6,661 nucleotides of DNA from an uncultured Verrucomicrobium sp. (GTDB taxonomy: Bacteria; Verrucomicrobiota; Verrucomicrobiia; Methylacidiphilales; GAS474). The translations under genes were made by a program, and so were the position numbers. The notes beneath the pieces are model-generated. The model ran no database searches and was not told where the DNA came from. It saw only the letters and a program-made list of their open reading frames with translations. The stretch spans positions 1-6,661 of the forward strand of contig CAISZB010000324.1 in assembly GCA_903889845.1 (NCBI GenBank). Direction: 5' to 3'. Each line of letters starts with the position of its first letter. Within the stretch, counting starts at the first letter, position 1. This document shows positions 1 through 5,848 of the stretch, piece by piece.

Positions 1-1
1 C

Positions 2-1231
2 CAGGAAAAGGACCTCCTGATCCAGCCCGATGCGCTGGAAAAGGGGGTCCCCGAGTTCAGCGCCCCCATCCGGATGCAGGGGGACGTCCTGGGCCATCTC
101 CGGGTCGAGTACACCGACGCCGGATTACGCACCTACCTCTTCAAGATGACGCTCTCGGGCGCCTCGTTCCTGGGCATCGCCGTCCTGGTCGGCCTCGGCT
201 CGTTCACCCTCCTCGTCCGCGCCACCATCGTCCGGAAACTCCTGAGCCGGGTCGAGGTCGTCGGGAACACGGCGTCCGACCTCGCCCAGACCTCGGAACG
301 GATCGAGGAGCACGGCCAGACCCTGGCCGAGAGCGCCCGCACCCAGGACGCCGCTCTCTCCAACACGAAGAAGGCCATCGAGAGCATCGACGCCCTCCGC
401 AACGCCGGTCGCCGCGACATCGACCTCGCCAACGAGATCGCCCTCGCTGCCCGGAAGCAGGCCGAGACGGGCGACGTGGAGATGACGAACCTCGTCGCCG
501 TGATGACAGAAACCGAGGCGGCGCGCACCCGGATGGACGAGGCGATGAAAAGCATCGGCGACTCGAACCGGGAAATCGCCAAGATCATCCGGACGATCGA
601 CGAGATCGCCTTCCAGACGAACATCCTGGCGCTGAACGCCGCCGTCGAGGCCGCCCGCGCCGGGGAGGCCGGGGCCGGATTCGCGGTCGTCGCCGAGGAG
701 GTGCGCTCCCTCGCCCAACGCAGCACCAAGGCGGCGAAGGAGACCGCCGAGATCATCGAAAGCTCGATCCAGAAGGGGAGCCAGGCCAACACCATCAGCG
801 GGCAGCTCAGCAAGAACCTGGAAATCATCGAGGAGGGGGCGCAGCACCTCCGGGAGAGCCTTAGCCAGATCGTTTGCCAAACGCGGGACATGACGTCGCG
901 GATCGACGCTGTCTCGAACTCGGCCTCGGCCCAGGACCAGGGCGTGCGGAATATCCACGACGCCGTCCAGCACCTCACCGAGGCGGCCGAGTCGAACGCG
1001 GAGCTGTCGGCCTCGACGGCCGAATCGGGGACCACGCTGCTGCAGGAATCGGAAGACCTCCGCATCGTGGTCCGCGACCTGGTCTCCTTCATTTCCGTTC
1101 CGGAGAGGAAGGAGGTCGCGGTGCCATCCTTCCCGGCGCTGAGGCCGCAAGTGCCTTCCCTCTCTTCGAACCAGGGCCGCTTCGGTGAGGTCCAGGCCCG
1201 GGCCCGCGCAGAAGGGCTCCCCGTGCGGTAG
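2..1231 (+). CDS. Methyl-accepting chemotaxis protein, 5' end outside window
   Basis: Chemoreceptor that would signal through CheW/CheA from the inner membrane. The frame is open to the left edge, so the N-terminus is missing; an internal ATG at 74 is not the true start because 24 in-frame codons precede it. Numbering from that Met, residues 1-25 look like the end of an extracytoplasmic sensor domain (the preceding codons read SAPIR, then GDVLGHLRV). Residues 29-52 are one hydrophobic membrane segment. A long helical coiled coil follows, and residues 175-215 form the highly conserved signalling hairpin tip ([20 protein letters not shown], then [16 protein letters not shown]). Residues 284-325 match the descending methylation helix (ASAQDQG, then [13 protein letters not shown]). 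No recognisable HAMP domain lies between the membrane segment and the coiled coil, and there is no NWETF-like CheR tether at the C-terminus. The family call is secure; the ligand is unknown. No che genes lie nearby. Confidence 0.95.
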   Translation, partial: QEKDLLIQPDALEKGVPEFSAPIRMQGDVLGHLRVEYTDAGLRTYLFKMTLSGASFLGIAVLVGLGSFTLLVRATIVRKLLSRVEVVGNTASDLAQTSERIEEHGQTLAESARTQDAALSNTKKAIESIDALRNAGRRDIDLANEIALAARKQAETGDVEMTNLVAVMTETEAARTRMDEAMKSIGDSNREIAKIIRTIDEIAFQTNILALNAAVEAARAGEAGAGFAVVAEEVRSLAQRSTKAAKETAEIIESSIQKGSQANTISGQLSKNLEIIEEGAQHLRESLSQIVCQTRDMTSRIDAVSNSASAQDQGVRNIHDAVQHLTEAAESNAELSASTAESGTTLLQESEDLRIVVRDLVSFISVPERKEVAVPSFPALRPQVPSLSSNQGRFGEVQARARAEGLPVR

Positions 1232-1319
1232 GGCAGGCCGGAGGCGGGGCTGCTGTTCGCTCGTCTCTCCTCAAAATGGTTTGGCAGAGGGGGGCTCCGA
1301 CTGCAAGACTTCCGGCCAT

Positions 1320-2408
1320 ATGGGGCCGAATCGACTCCGAATCCGTGCGGTGTTTCTTTGCCTCGCGGCGCTTACGGCGCTTATAACGCTTATAGCCGCC
1401 GCCCGCGCCCAGGCCCCCTCCGCCGAGGATTCCCCTTTCTGGTCGGCCTCCTCTGCCTCCTCCTCCGCTTCGACCGAGATTCCCGGCCAGCACTACATCC
1501 GCGACGTCTCCCCCGACGAGGTCCACGCCCAAAGCTTCCGCCTCATCCGCTTCGACCTGTGGATTCCCGACGACGTCCCGTCGCTTTCCGGCATCTACGT
1601 GTTCACGGACACGGCTCCGTGGACAATGTGGCCCCGCTACGTGAACAACAAGCTGGTGCCGTCGGCGCCTCTCCCCCAGAGGATGCGGGACGCCGCCCGC
1701 GCGGCCGATTACTGGAAGAAATTCGCCGTCGATCACCGGATGGGGATTCTCAATATCACCTTCGACGGCACGTCGTGGTGGAAAGCCGAGAACGGGACCG
1801 GCGCCGCCCTGCTCTTCGCCCTCGACGACATGGCGCGGTTCGCCCGCCGTTCCGAGGTGGGGCGGGTGCCGTTGGTCCTCACCGGGTGGTTCGGCTACTC
1901 CTTCGTCCAGTGGCGGCCGGAGCGGACGGCCGCCTTCATCTTCCGGGGATACGATACGGGAACGCAGCCCCTCGTCCCCCCCTCGGAGGCGATCCGGAAG
2001 ATCCCGGCCCTCTTTCTCGAATGCCCGTCGAAGGCCGAACTGAACGGCACCCCGGGCGATCCGGACAAGGGCAACCGGGCCATATGGCAGGCGGGCCGGA
2101 GCCAGGGGGCTCCCTGGGGCTTCGTTCCGGAAAGCGCCACCACGGGGATCACCGCCCTGATGCAGAAGTTCCTCGATGCAGTCCTACCTGCCCGCCTGGG
2201 CCTGTCGCAGGAGGGCGGACTCGGCTCCGAAGCGGCGCCCTGGGTCGCCGACCTCGGGACCGGCACCGTCCGCCCCACGGGGCAGGAGAACGATCTGGAG
2301 TGCGCCTGGCTCCCCAACGAGGAGACGGCGAAGGCGTGGCTGACGGCCGTGCCGCCGCCAACCCCGGCAACTTCAGCGACTTCAGCGACTTCGGCGGCCA
2401 CGCCGTAG
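1320..2408 (+). CDS. Secreted alpha/beta-hydrolase-like protein, probably catalytically inactive
   Basis: Predicted 362-aa exported protein. The start at 1320 gives a clean signal peptide: basic MGPNRLRIR, hydrophobic core 10-28, and a probable cleavage after ARA at residue 30. An in-frame ATG at 1185 would add 45 unlikely residues and overlap the chemoreceptor gene. There is no well-placed ribosome binding site; the purine run at 1286-1294 is too far away. The mature part resembles secreted alpha/beta hydrolases: FDLWIPDD at 78-85 (early strands), a Trp-rich FDGTSWW at 148-154, an LTGW-FGYSFVQWRPER block at 187-202 where the nucleophile elbow normally sits, and a late GAPWGFVPESATTG segment. 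The GxSxG serine is absent (Gly-Trp runs directly into Phe-Gly-Tyr), and the expected His near residues 272-276 is not there. The C-terminus is a low-complexity Ala-Thr-Ser tail. The fold assignment is inference from pattern; substrate or partner unknown. Confidence 0.6.
   Translation: MGPNRLRIRAVFLCLAALTALITLIAAARAQAPSAEDSPFWSASSASSSASTEIPGQHYIRDVSPDEVHAQSFRLIRFDLWIPDDVPSLSGIYVFTDTAPWTMWPRYVNNKLVPSAPLPQRMRDAARAADYWKKFAVDHRMGILNITFDGTSWWKAENGTGAALLFALDDMARFARRSEVGRVPLVLTGWFGYSFVQWRPERTAAFIFRGYDTGTQPLVPPSEAIRKIPALFLECPSKAELNGTPGDPDKGNRAIWQAGRSQGAPWGFVPESATTGITALMQKFLDAVLPARLGLSQEGGLGSEAAPWVADLGTGTVRPTGQENDLECAWLPNEETAKAWLTAVPPPTPATSATSATSAATP
1368..1394 (+). repeat. Imperfect 9-nt tandem repeat in signal-peptide coding region
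   Basis: Three imperfect 9-base units centred on CTT with flanking ACG/GCG/ATA codons, encoding Ala-Leu-Thr, Ala-Leu-Ile, Thr-Leu-Ile. They make up the hydrophobic core of the signal peptide of the hydrolase-like protein. This short A/T-richer patch stands out from the surrounding GC-rich coding sequence. Confidence 0.65.
2367..2393 (+). repeat. 9-nt tandem repeat, three copies, in gene 3' end
   Basis: Three consecutive copies of a 9-base unit (GCR ACT TCR) near the 3' end of the hydrolase-like gene, encoding Ala-Thr-Ser three times. The copies differ only at the first codon's third base and the last base. It looks like a slippage-generated low-complexity tail. Confidence 0.85.
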
Positions 2409-2417
2409 CGCGAGGCA

Positions 2418-2441
2418 GCCCCAGGCTACGCCGCCTGGGGT
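2418..2441. terminator. Stem-loop between convergent genes, possible bidirectional terminator
   Basis: CCCCAGGC (2419-2426) pairs perfectly with GCCTGGGG (2433-2440) across a 6-base loop, and a G-U pair can extend it. It lies between the + strand hydrolase-like gene ending at 2408 and the minus-strand SGNH gene ending at 2475, where a shared terminator is expected. There is no U-tract on either side, so it may not be an intrinsic terminator. The right arm overlaps the orphan gene tail at 2426-2473. Confidence 0.45.
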
Positions 2442-2473
2442 AGGGCCGCGACAGCAGCGGCAGGAAGGGTCAC
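2426..2473 (-). pseudogene. Orphan copy of the 3' tail of the glycosyltransferase-PHP gene
   Basis: Read on the minus strand these 48 bases encode VTLPAAAVAALPQAA and a TAG stop. The last 15 residues of the intact gene at 3587-3634 are VTLPAPSVAALPQAA and TAG: 13 of 15 residues and 40 of 48 bases agree. Six of the eight base differences fall at third codon positions, two at first and none at second, as expected if both copies diverged under coding constraint. The reading frame does not continue into a recognisable gene upstream, and similarity stops abruptly at both ends. It overlaps the last bases before the SGNH gene's stop by none and follows it by 2 bases. It is best seen as a displaced gene end left by duplication or insertion. 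Confidence 0.7.
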
Positions 2474-2474
2474 T

Positions 2475-3326
2475 TCACTTTGTCGCGGCGGCCAGGCTTT
2501 CGGCGGAGGGAGCGGGCGGGGGCGGGGTAGTCGCAAAGAGCGACGGGTGCTCCCGGATGGCGGTGGGAAAGTTTTTCTGGATGACGGGTTCCAGGCAGTC
2601 GGTCAAGACCTGGTAGCCGGGGCCGGTCAGATCGCCTCTTTCGTTGATCAGATAGTCGTTGAGGGTCCCTTCCGGATGGAGGTATTTCGCGCTCAAATCC
2701 ATGACGTGAACCCGATCGTTCTCCAGCATGGAGATCTGCCGATTGATGTCGGCGATCTTGATCCGGATCGGATCGTCCATCGCGCTGCCCTGGGGCAGGA
2801 GTCCCAGCAGGAGGAGCCGGGCATTGGGGCACTGGACAAGGTAGCTCCGGATGACGGCGCCGATGCCGTCCGCGATCTGGTCGGAGGAATCCCGCGGCAG
2901 ATTGCTGCGGCCGATCATGAGAATGACCAGGGTGGGATTGGTTCCGGCCGCCTAGCCTTCTTGCAACCGCCAGAGCACGTTCTCCGTCCGATCCTGGCCG
3001 ATGGCGAAATCATAGGCGCGCAGGGGGGCGTAGCTCAGATCCCACAGTTGCTTCAGCTTGCCGGAGTAAGCGTAGGGATTCGCCAAGGCTTCGATTGTGG
3101 TGTCTCCGTCGAAGATGAGTTGGAAATGATGATCTTTCGTGCGATTCAAATTGGAATCGACGCGAGCAATCCAATTCATCACCGGGGCGGGACTCTCGGC
3201 TAGGTTTGCCCCGTTTGCGGCAGGGGCGACCGGCCATACGTCCGCGGAGGGAATGGCTGCAAGCATTGAGTTTGCATGCACTGCCGTCATTATGCATGCG
3301 ATATAAATAGCATTTAAATGGCGCAT
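2475..3326 (-). pseudogene. Secreted SGNH/GDSL (PAF-acetylhydrolase-like) protein with in-frame TAG
   Basis: Two open segments in the same frame (3326-2955 and 2951-2475) are separated only by a TAG at 2954-2952; restored, they give 283 codons. An N-terminal hydrophobic stretch (about residues 5-24) may be a signal peptide. The family is clear from YAPLRAYDFAIGQDRTENVLWRL (100-121), PTLVILMIG (131-139), ARLLLLGLLPQG (169-180), VMDLSAKYLHPEGTL (208-222) and LTGPGYQVL (233-241). The stop falls where relatives have the Glu of a WRLxxGE run. Catalytic positions are also altered: block I GDS is GDT (Thr76), the block II Gly is Ala108, block III GxNN is GRSN (Ser141), and the block V Asp and His are Glu229 and Asp232. 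An internal ATG at 2918 could start a C-terminal fragment, but this would lack half the fold. Nonsense pseudogene is most likely; a sequencing error at one base, or a decayed pseudoenzyme, are alternatives. Confidence 0.75.
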
Positions 3327-3386
3327 GCATGAAGTCTAGCATAACTTATTCCAGCCGAGTAGGAATAAATAATTTAATAAGGTGCA

Positions 3387-3392
3387 ATTATA
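3387..3392 (-). promoter_or_regulatory. Candidate -10 box TATAAT in repeat copy A
   Basis: A perfect TATAAT on the minus strand within the long hairpin of copy A, about 61 bases upstream of the SGNH gene start at 3326. The hexamer 17 bases further upstream (GTGCAA) is a poor -35 match. The AT-rich context makes a chance match possible. Confidence 0.35.
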
Positions 3393-3476
3393 AGATTTAA
3401 TTCCATTAATTGCACCTTATCGAGGTCAATTAATCTTATTCCGACGGAGAAAGAATAAGTAATTTAATAAGGTGCA

Positions 3477-3482
3477 ATTATA
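3477..3482 (-). promoter_or_regulatory. Candidate -10 box TATAAT in repeat copy B
   Basis: The same minus-strand TATAAT as in copy A, exactly 90 bases away at the equivalent position, with the same weak GTGCAA at -35. If both boxes work, the repeat would provide two tandem promoters reading toward the SGNH gene. Confidence 0.3.
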
Positions 3483-3586
3483 AGATTTAATTCCATTAAT
3501 CGCACCTTATGGAGATCAATGAAAATGGCTTCCTCGCGCGTCATTCCGCGTGACCGCGGCGCGTCGTCCGGGGGGGAAGGGGGCTC

Positions 3587-5623
3587 CTACGCCGCCTGGG
3601 GCAGGGCCGCGACGGAGGGCGCGGGGAGGGTCACGGTCTCCATCACAGGTCGACGGAGGTCGGAGGGGAGGAGGCTGGCGGCGAAGCGGTGGTCGCGGTA
3701 GAGGGTCAGGGCGACGTCGCGGTTTTCCCGGATGCACTGCTTGATCGCCTCGGGGTCCTTCTCGCAGCAGAGGAGGGTCTTCCAGGAGTGGAGGTGCTTC
3801 GGCTTGTGGAAGTCGCTGTTCGCCAGGAAGGGGAGCCGCTTCAGGCCGACGGGGGTGTAGAGGTCGTCGCGGTTGGCGATTTCCCAGGCGTCGAGGAGGG
3901 GGGCGAATTCGTCCTGATGTTCCCAGAGGTAGAGGGTGTTCTTCCCCCACTCGCTCTGGAACTTGTGCGGGTGGGAGGCGACGGCGAGGCCGCCCTGGGC
4001 GTGGATTTCGCCGATGAGGGTCTTGATGTCCTGCGTCGGATCGATCGGCGTCTTCAGGTCGATACCCAGGAGGTGGGCGGAGGACTTCGCGGTGAGGCCG
4101 TCCTTGTTGAACTCGATCCCCGACATGAGGATCATGCCGTACTTTTTCCACGCCCGTTTCCGTTCCCGTTCCAGGGTCTCGAAGTATTCGGGGACCTGTG
4201 CGGGGGAGAGGACCAACCCGGTCCACTCGCAGACTTTGCCGATGAGGCGGGCGGGGTCGATGAGGTGGTCGGTGACGCAGAGGCAGTCGAAGCCGCGCTG
4301 GCCGTAGAGATCGACCAATTCCCCGACGGTCAGCTTCCCGTCGGAGTAGGTGGTGTGGGTGTGGAAGTCGCAGAGGAGGAGTCTTTTCTCGGGACGACCG
4401 GCTTCCTTTTTCTCCCGCTTTTCCTCCTGCGCGGCGGCGCGGCGGAAGGCGGCCCCGCTGGCGTCGGGGGGGACGGAGAGGCTCTGCGGCGCGGCGGCTT
4501 CGAGGATGAAGCGGGCGGCCTGGAGGGCGCTGTCGGGACGGCTGATGGGGCGGAGGTTTTCCCGCCAGAGGGTGCAGAGGCGCCCTTCGTTTTCGAAGAG
4601 CCGTTCCAGCCACTTCGCGATCTCCTTCGGCGTTTCGGCGGCCATCCCGGCGTGGTTCCGGCGGAGGAGCTCGTAGTTCCCCTCTTCCTGCCCGGGGACG
4701 ATCTGGCTGACCAGCATCGGGATCCGGGCGGCGATGGCCTCCTGGACGGTCGCCCCGCCCGCCTTGCTGATGAGGACGTGGTGGGTCATCATCAATTCGG
4801 CCATCCGGTTCGTCCAGCCGAGGATCTGGACGCGGTCGGTCGCTCCCGCGGCCTCGACCTGCTCGGCGATCTCCCGCTGGAGTTTCCCGTCGCGGCCGAC
4901 GGTGACGGTGACCTGCCAGCCCGGCTGTTCCAAGAGGCGGGCCATGACCTTCCCGGCCTTCTTCTTGCCGGAATTGATGATGTAGAGGATGCGCGGCGCG
5001 GCCCCGGCGGCGAGGTCGGGCAACGCGGGGATGGTCTCCTTTTGCTTCTGCTCCTCGGTGAAGGCGAGGCGGACGGGGAAGCCGAGGACGTGGAGCCGCG
5101 CGGGCTCGACGCCGACCTCGCGCATGACCTGGGCCGTCTCCTCGTTCGGGACGATGAAGGCGTCGCTGGGGCAGCGGTACCAGAGGGAGTTGACGCTGAT
5201 GGAGTCGGTGACGACGGTGATCTGCGCGAAGTTGCGCGGGCGCCCCTCGCGGAGGCGGAAGATTTCCTCGATGAGGAAGTTGTAGACGGGGTAGGTGGAG
5301 ACGACGGCGTCGGGCTGCACCTCATCGAAGAGGGCCTCCATCGCCTTCCGCATCCGGGTCATCGTGGCGAGGTTCGCCTGGACGAGGGGGGTCTTGTCGA
5401 GGAGGGTGTAGAAGCCCTGCCAAAGGAGGGGGGTCTTGTTGATCGCGGTGAGGTAACCTTTGCGCACGATCTCGTTGACCCGGCCGTAGCAGGCCTCGAA
5501 GAGATCGACGATCTCCACATGGGCGGAGTCTCCGGCCAGGTGCTCGATCCCTTCCTGGACGCACCGCGCGGCGGTGTTGTGCCCCTCGCCGAAGCCCGCG
5601 GTGAAGATGAGAATGCGTTTCAC
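3587..5623 (-). CDS. MGDG-synthase-like glycosyltransferase (GT28) fused to PHP phosphoesterase domain
   Basis: A 678-aa two-domain protein. Residues 1-175 match the MGDG-synthase N-terminal domain (TAGFGEGHNTAA at 8-19, then VEIVDLFE and TYPVYN). Residues 205-360 form the nucleotide-sugar-binding half, with SKAGGATVQEAIAARIPMLV at 286-305 and PGQEEGN at 310-316. Relatives transfer a hexose from a UDP-sugar to diacylglycerol or a similar lipid at the inner membrane face. A charged linker (390-414) leads to a PHP domain with a full metal-ligand set: H421 and H423 in DFHTHT, D428, H453 in TDH, E504 in SGIEF, H517, HPH at 551-553, and D604/H606 in SDFH. That domain probably hydrolyses a phosphate ester; its substrate is unknown. 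The start is GTG at 5623, supported by AGGAG six bases upstream. The gene is divergent from the HAD phosphatase gene, and its final 15 codons recur at 2426-2473. Domain calls are firm; exact chemistry is inferred. Confidence 0.92.
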   Translation of the reverse strand: MKRILIFTAGFGEGHNTAARCVQEGIEHLAGDSAHVEIVDLFEACYGRVNEIVRKGYLTAINKTPLLWQGFYTLLDKTPLVQANLATMTRMRKAMEALFDEVQPDAVVSTYPVYNFLIEEIFRLREGRPRNFAQITVVTDSISVNSLWYRCPSDAFIVPNEETAQVMREVGVEPARLHVLGFPVRLAFTEEQKQKETIPALPDLAAGAAPRILYIINSGKKKAGKVMARLLEQPGWQVTVTVGRDGKLQREIAEQVEAAGATDRVQILGWTNRMAELMMTHHVLISKAGGATVQEAIAARIPMLVSQIVPGQEEGNYELLRRNHAGMAAETPKEIAKWLERLFENEGRLCTLWRENLRPISRPDSALQAARFILEAAAPQSLSVPPDASGAAFRRAAAQEEKREKKEAGRPEKRLLLCDFHTHTTYSDGKLTVGELVDLYGQRGFDCLCVTDHLIDPARLIGKVCEWTGLVLSPAQVPEYFETLERERKRAWKKYGMILMSGIEFNKDGLTAKSSAHLLGIDLKTPIDPTQDIKTLIGEIHAQGGLAVASHPHKFQSEWGKNTLYLWEHQDEFAPLLDAWEIANRDDLYTPVGLKRLPFLANSDFHKPKHLHSWKTLLCCEKDPEAIKQCIRENRDVALTLYRDHRFAASLLPSDLRRPVMETVTLPAPSVAALPQAA

Positions 5624-5629
5624 GACGTT

Positions 5630-5634
5630 CTCCT
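5630..5634 (-). promoter_or_regulatory. Shine-Dalgarno AGGAG fixing a GTG start
   Basis: AGGAG on the minus strand is separated by six bases from the GTG at 5623-5621. Because the start is not ATG, this site is what decides the start of the glycosyltransferase-PHP gene. It is the only well-placed Shine-Dalgarno sequence for a gene in this window. Confidence 0.8.
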
Positions 5635-5731
5635 AGCTAGCCGGTGCGGTGGGGCCTGTACAGTTTGTTTGTGTAACGTTTGCGTGGCGGACAAAAAGGA
5701 CGCAGCCCGGGAGGGGTTTTTGAAATCTTCC

Positions 5732-5760
5732 ACAATTGGAACACGTTTGCCTTCAATTGT
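5732..5760. promoter_or_regulatory. Inverted repeat ACAATTG-N15-CAATTGT, possible operator
   Basis: Perfect 7-base arms at 5732-5738 and 5754-5760, each containing the palindrome CAATTG, lie midway between two divergent genes. The arm centres are 22 bases apart, about two helical turns, which fits a dimeric DNA-binding protein. No regulator is encoded nearby. Confidence 0.35.
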
Positions 5761-5765
5761 TTCGA

Positions 5766-5783
5766 CTCGGGAAAAACCCCGAG
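5766..5783. promoter_or_regulatory. Short GC stem-loop in divergent intergenic region
   Basis: CTCGGG (5766-5771) pairs with CCCGAG (5778-5783) across a 6-base A-rich loop. It could form in the leader of either divergent transcript. No U-tract follows on either strand, so it is not called a terminator. Confidence 0.3.
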
Positions 5784-5806
5784 ACGGAATCCAAAAAATC
5801 CGTGAC

Positions 5807-5848
5807 TTTGCGTAAGACCGAAGGCACCCTCCCGGTCACTCACGCAAA
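5807..5848 (+). promoter_or_regulatory. Hairpin abutting the start codon of the HAD phosphatase gene
   Basis: TTTGCGT (5807-5813) pairs with ACGCAAA (5842-5848). Inside it, after a small asymmetric internal loop, GACCG (5816-5820) pairs with CGGTC (5833-5837), leaving a 12-base apical loop. The outer stem ends at the base before the ATG at 5849. GTGAC at 5802-5806 can alternatively pair with GTCAC at 5835-5839, giving a competing fold. No Shine-Dalgarno sequence is visible, so the structure may affect initiation; a DNA operator is equally possible. Confidence 0.4.

Larger units (their letters stand above)
3345..3520. repeat. Two-copy tandem repeat, 90-bp period, AT-rich, each copy with two hairpins
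   Basis: Copy A (3345-3430) and copy B (3435-3520) agree at 77 of 86 aligned bases, including a 41-base identical run. Copy A is about 29% GC by hand count, in a strongly GC-rich region. Each copy has a short inverted repeat (TTATTCC/GGAATAA, 3346-3352 with 3362-3368) and a long one (14-base arms 3377-3390 and 3407-3420, perfect, 16-base loop). In copy B each inverted repeat has one change. Both are mispairs on the + strand but G-U pairs in a minus-strand RNA, so folding is kept only in that direction. The repeat lies upstream of the minus-strand SGNH gene and downstream of the glycosyltransferase-PHP gene. Confidence 0.9.
2426..3634. mobile_element. Possible small inserted segment bounded by duplicated gene tail
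   Basis: The interval from the orphan tail (2426-2473) to the intact tail (3587-3634) behaves as a unit: 48-bp direct repeats at its ends, a broken SGNH gene inside, and AT-rich tandem hairpins unlike the GC-rich flanks. The layout mimics integration at a gene 3' end, in which the incoming DNA supplies a replacement tail. There is no transposase, integrase or terminal inverted repeat, so this is an inference from layout and composition only. Tandem duplication followed by deletion of a paralogue could also produce it. Confidence 0.3.

Noticed and set aside
125..1150. Long minus-strand open frames opposite the chemoreceptor gene.
   Set aside because: Their translations are Arg- and Gly- or Ser-rich without family motifs. 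The + strand frame has the unmistakable MCP signalling tip.
1236..1317. Distant complementary GGCCGGA and TCCGGCC in the gap before the hydrolase-like gene.
   Set aside because: Seven GC-only bases more than 65 bases apart are expected by chance in this composition.
2470..2832. A minus-strand frame overlapping the SGNH C-terminal half, as evidence for a frameshift.
   Set aside because: Its product is Pro/Arg-rich and motif-free. The SGNH motifs on either side of 2952 share one frame, so the lesion is a stop codon, not a frameshift.
2547..3203. A 218-codon + strand open frame across the SGNH pseudogene.
   Set aside because: The minus strand shows clear SGNH motifs in one frame on both sides of the TAG; the + strand product has no recognisable motif and crosses into gene 5' sequence.
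3345..3520. CRISPR array or plasmid iterons.
   Set aside because: There are only two copies with no unique spacers between them, and no cas or replication gene is present.
3546..3559. A CCGCG-TGAC-CGCGG stem-loop downstream of the glycosyltransferase-PHP gene as its terminator.
   Set aside because: Only five base pairs and no U-tract on the minus strand; too weak to call.
3689..5815. A very long + strand open frame opposite the glycosyltransferase-PHP gene.
   Set aside because: It is the antisense shadow of the real gene in GC-rich DNA. Its translation is rich in Gly, Asp, Glu and Val without domains, while the minus-strand frame carries complete GT28 and PHP motifs.
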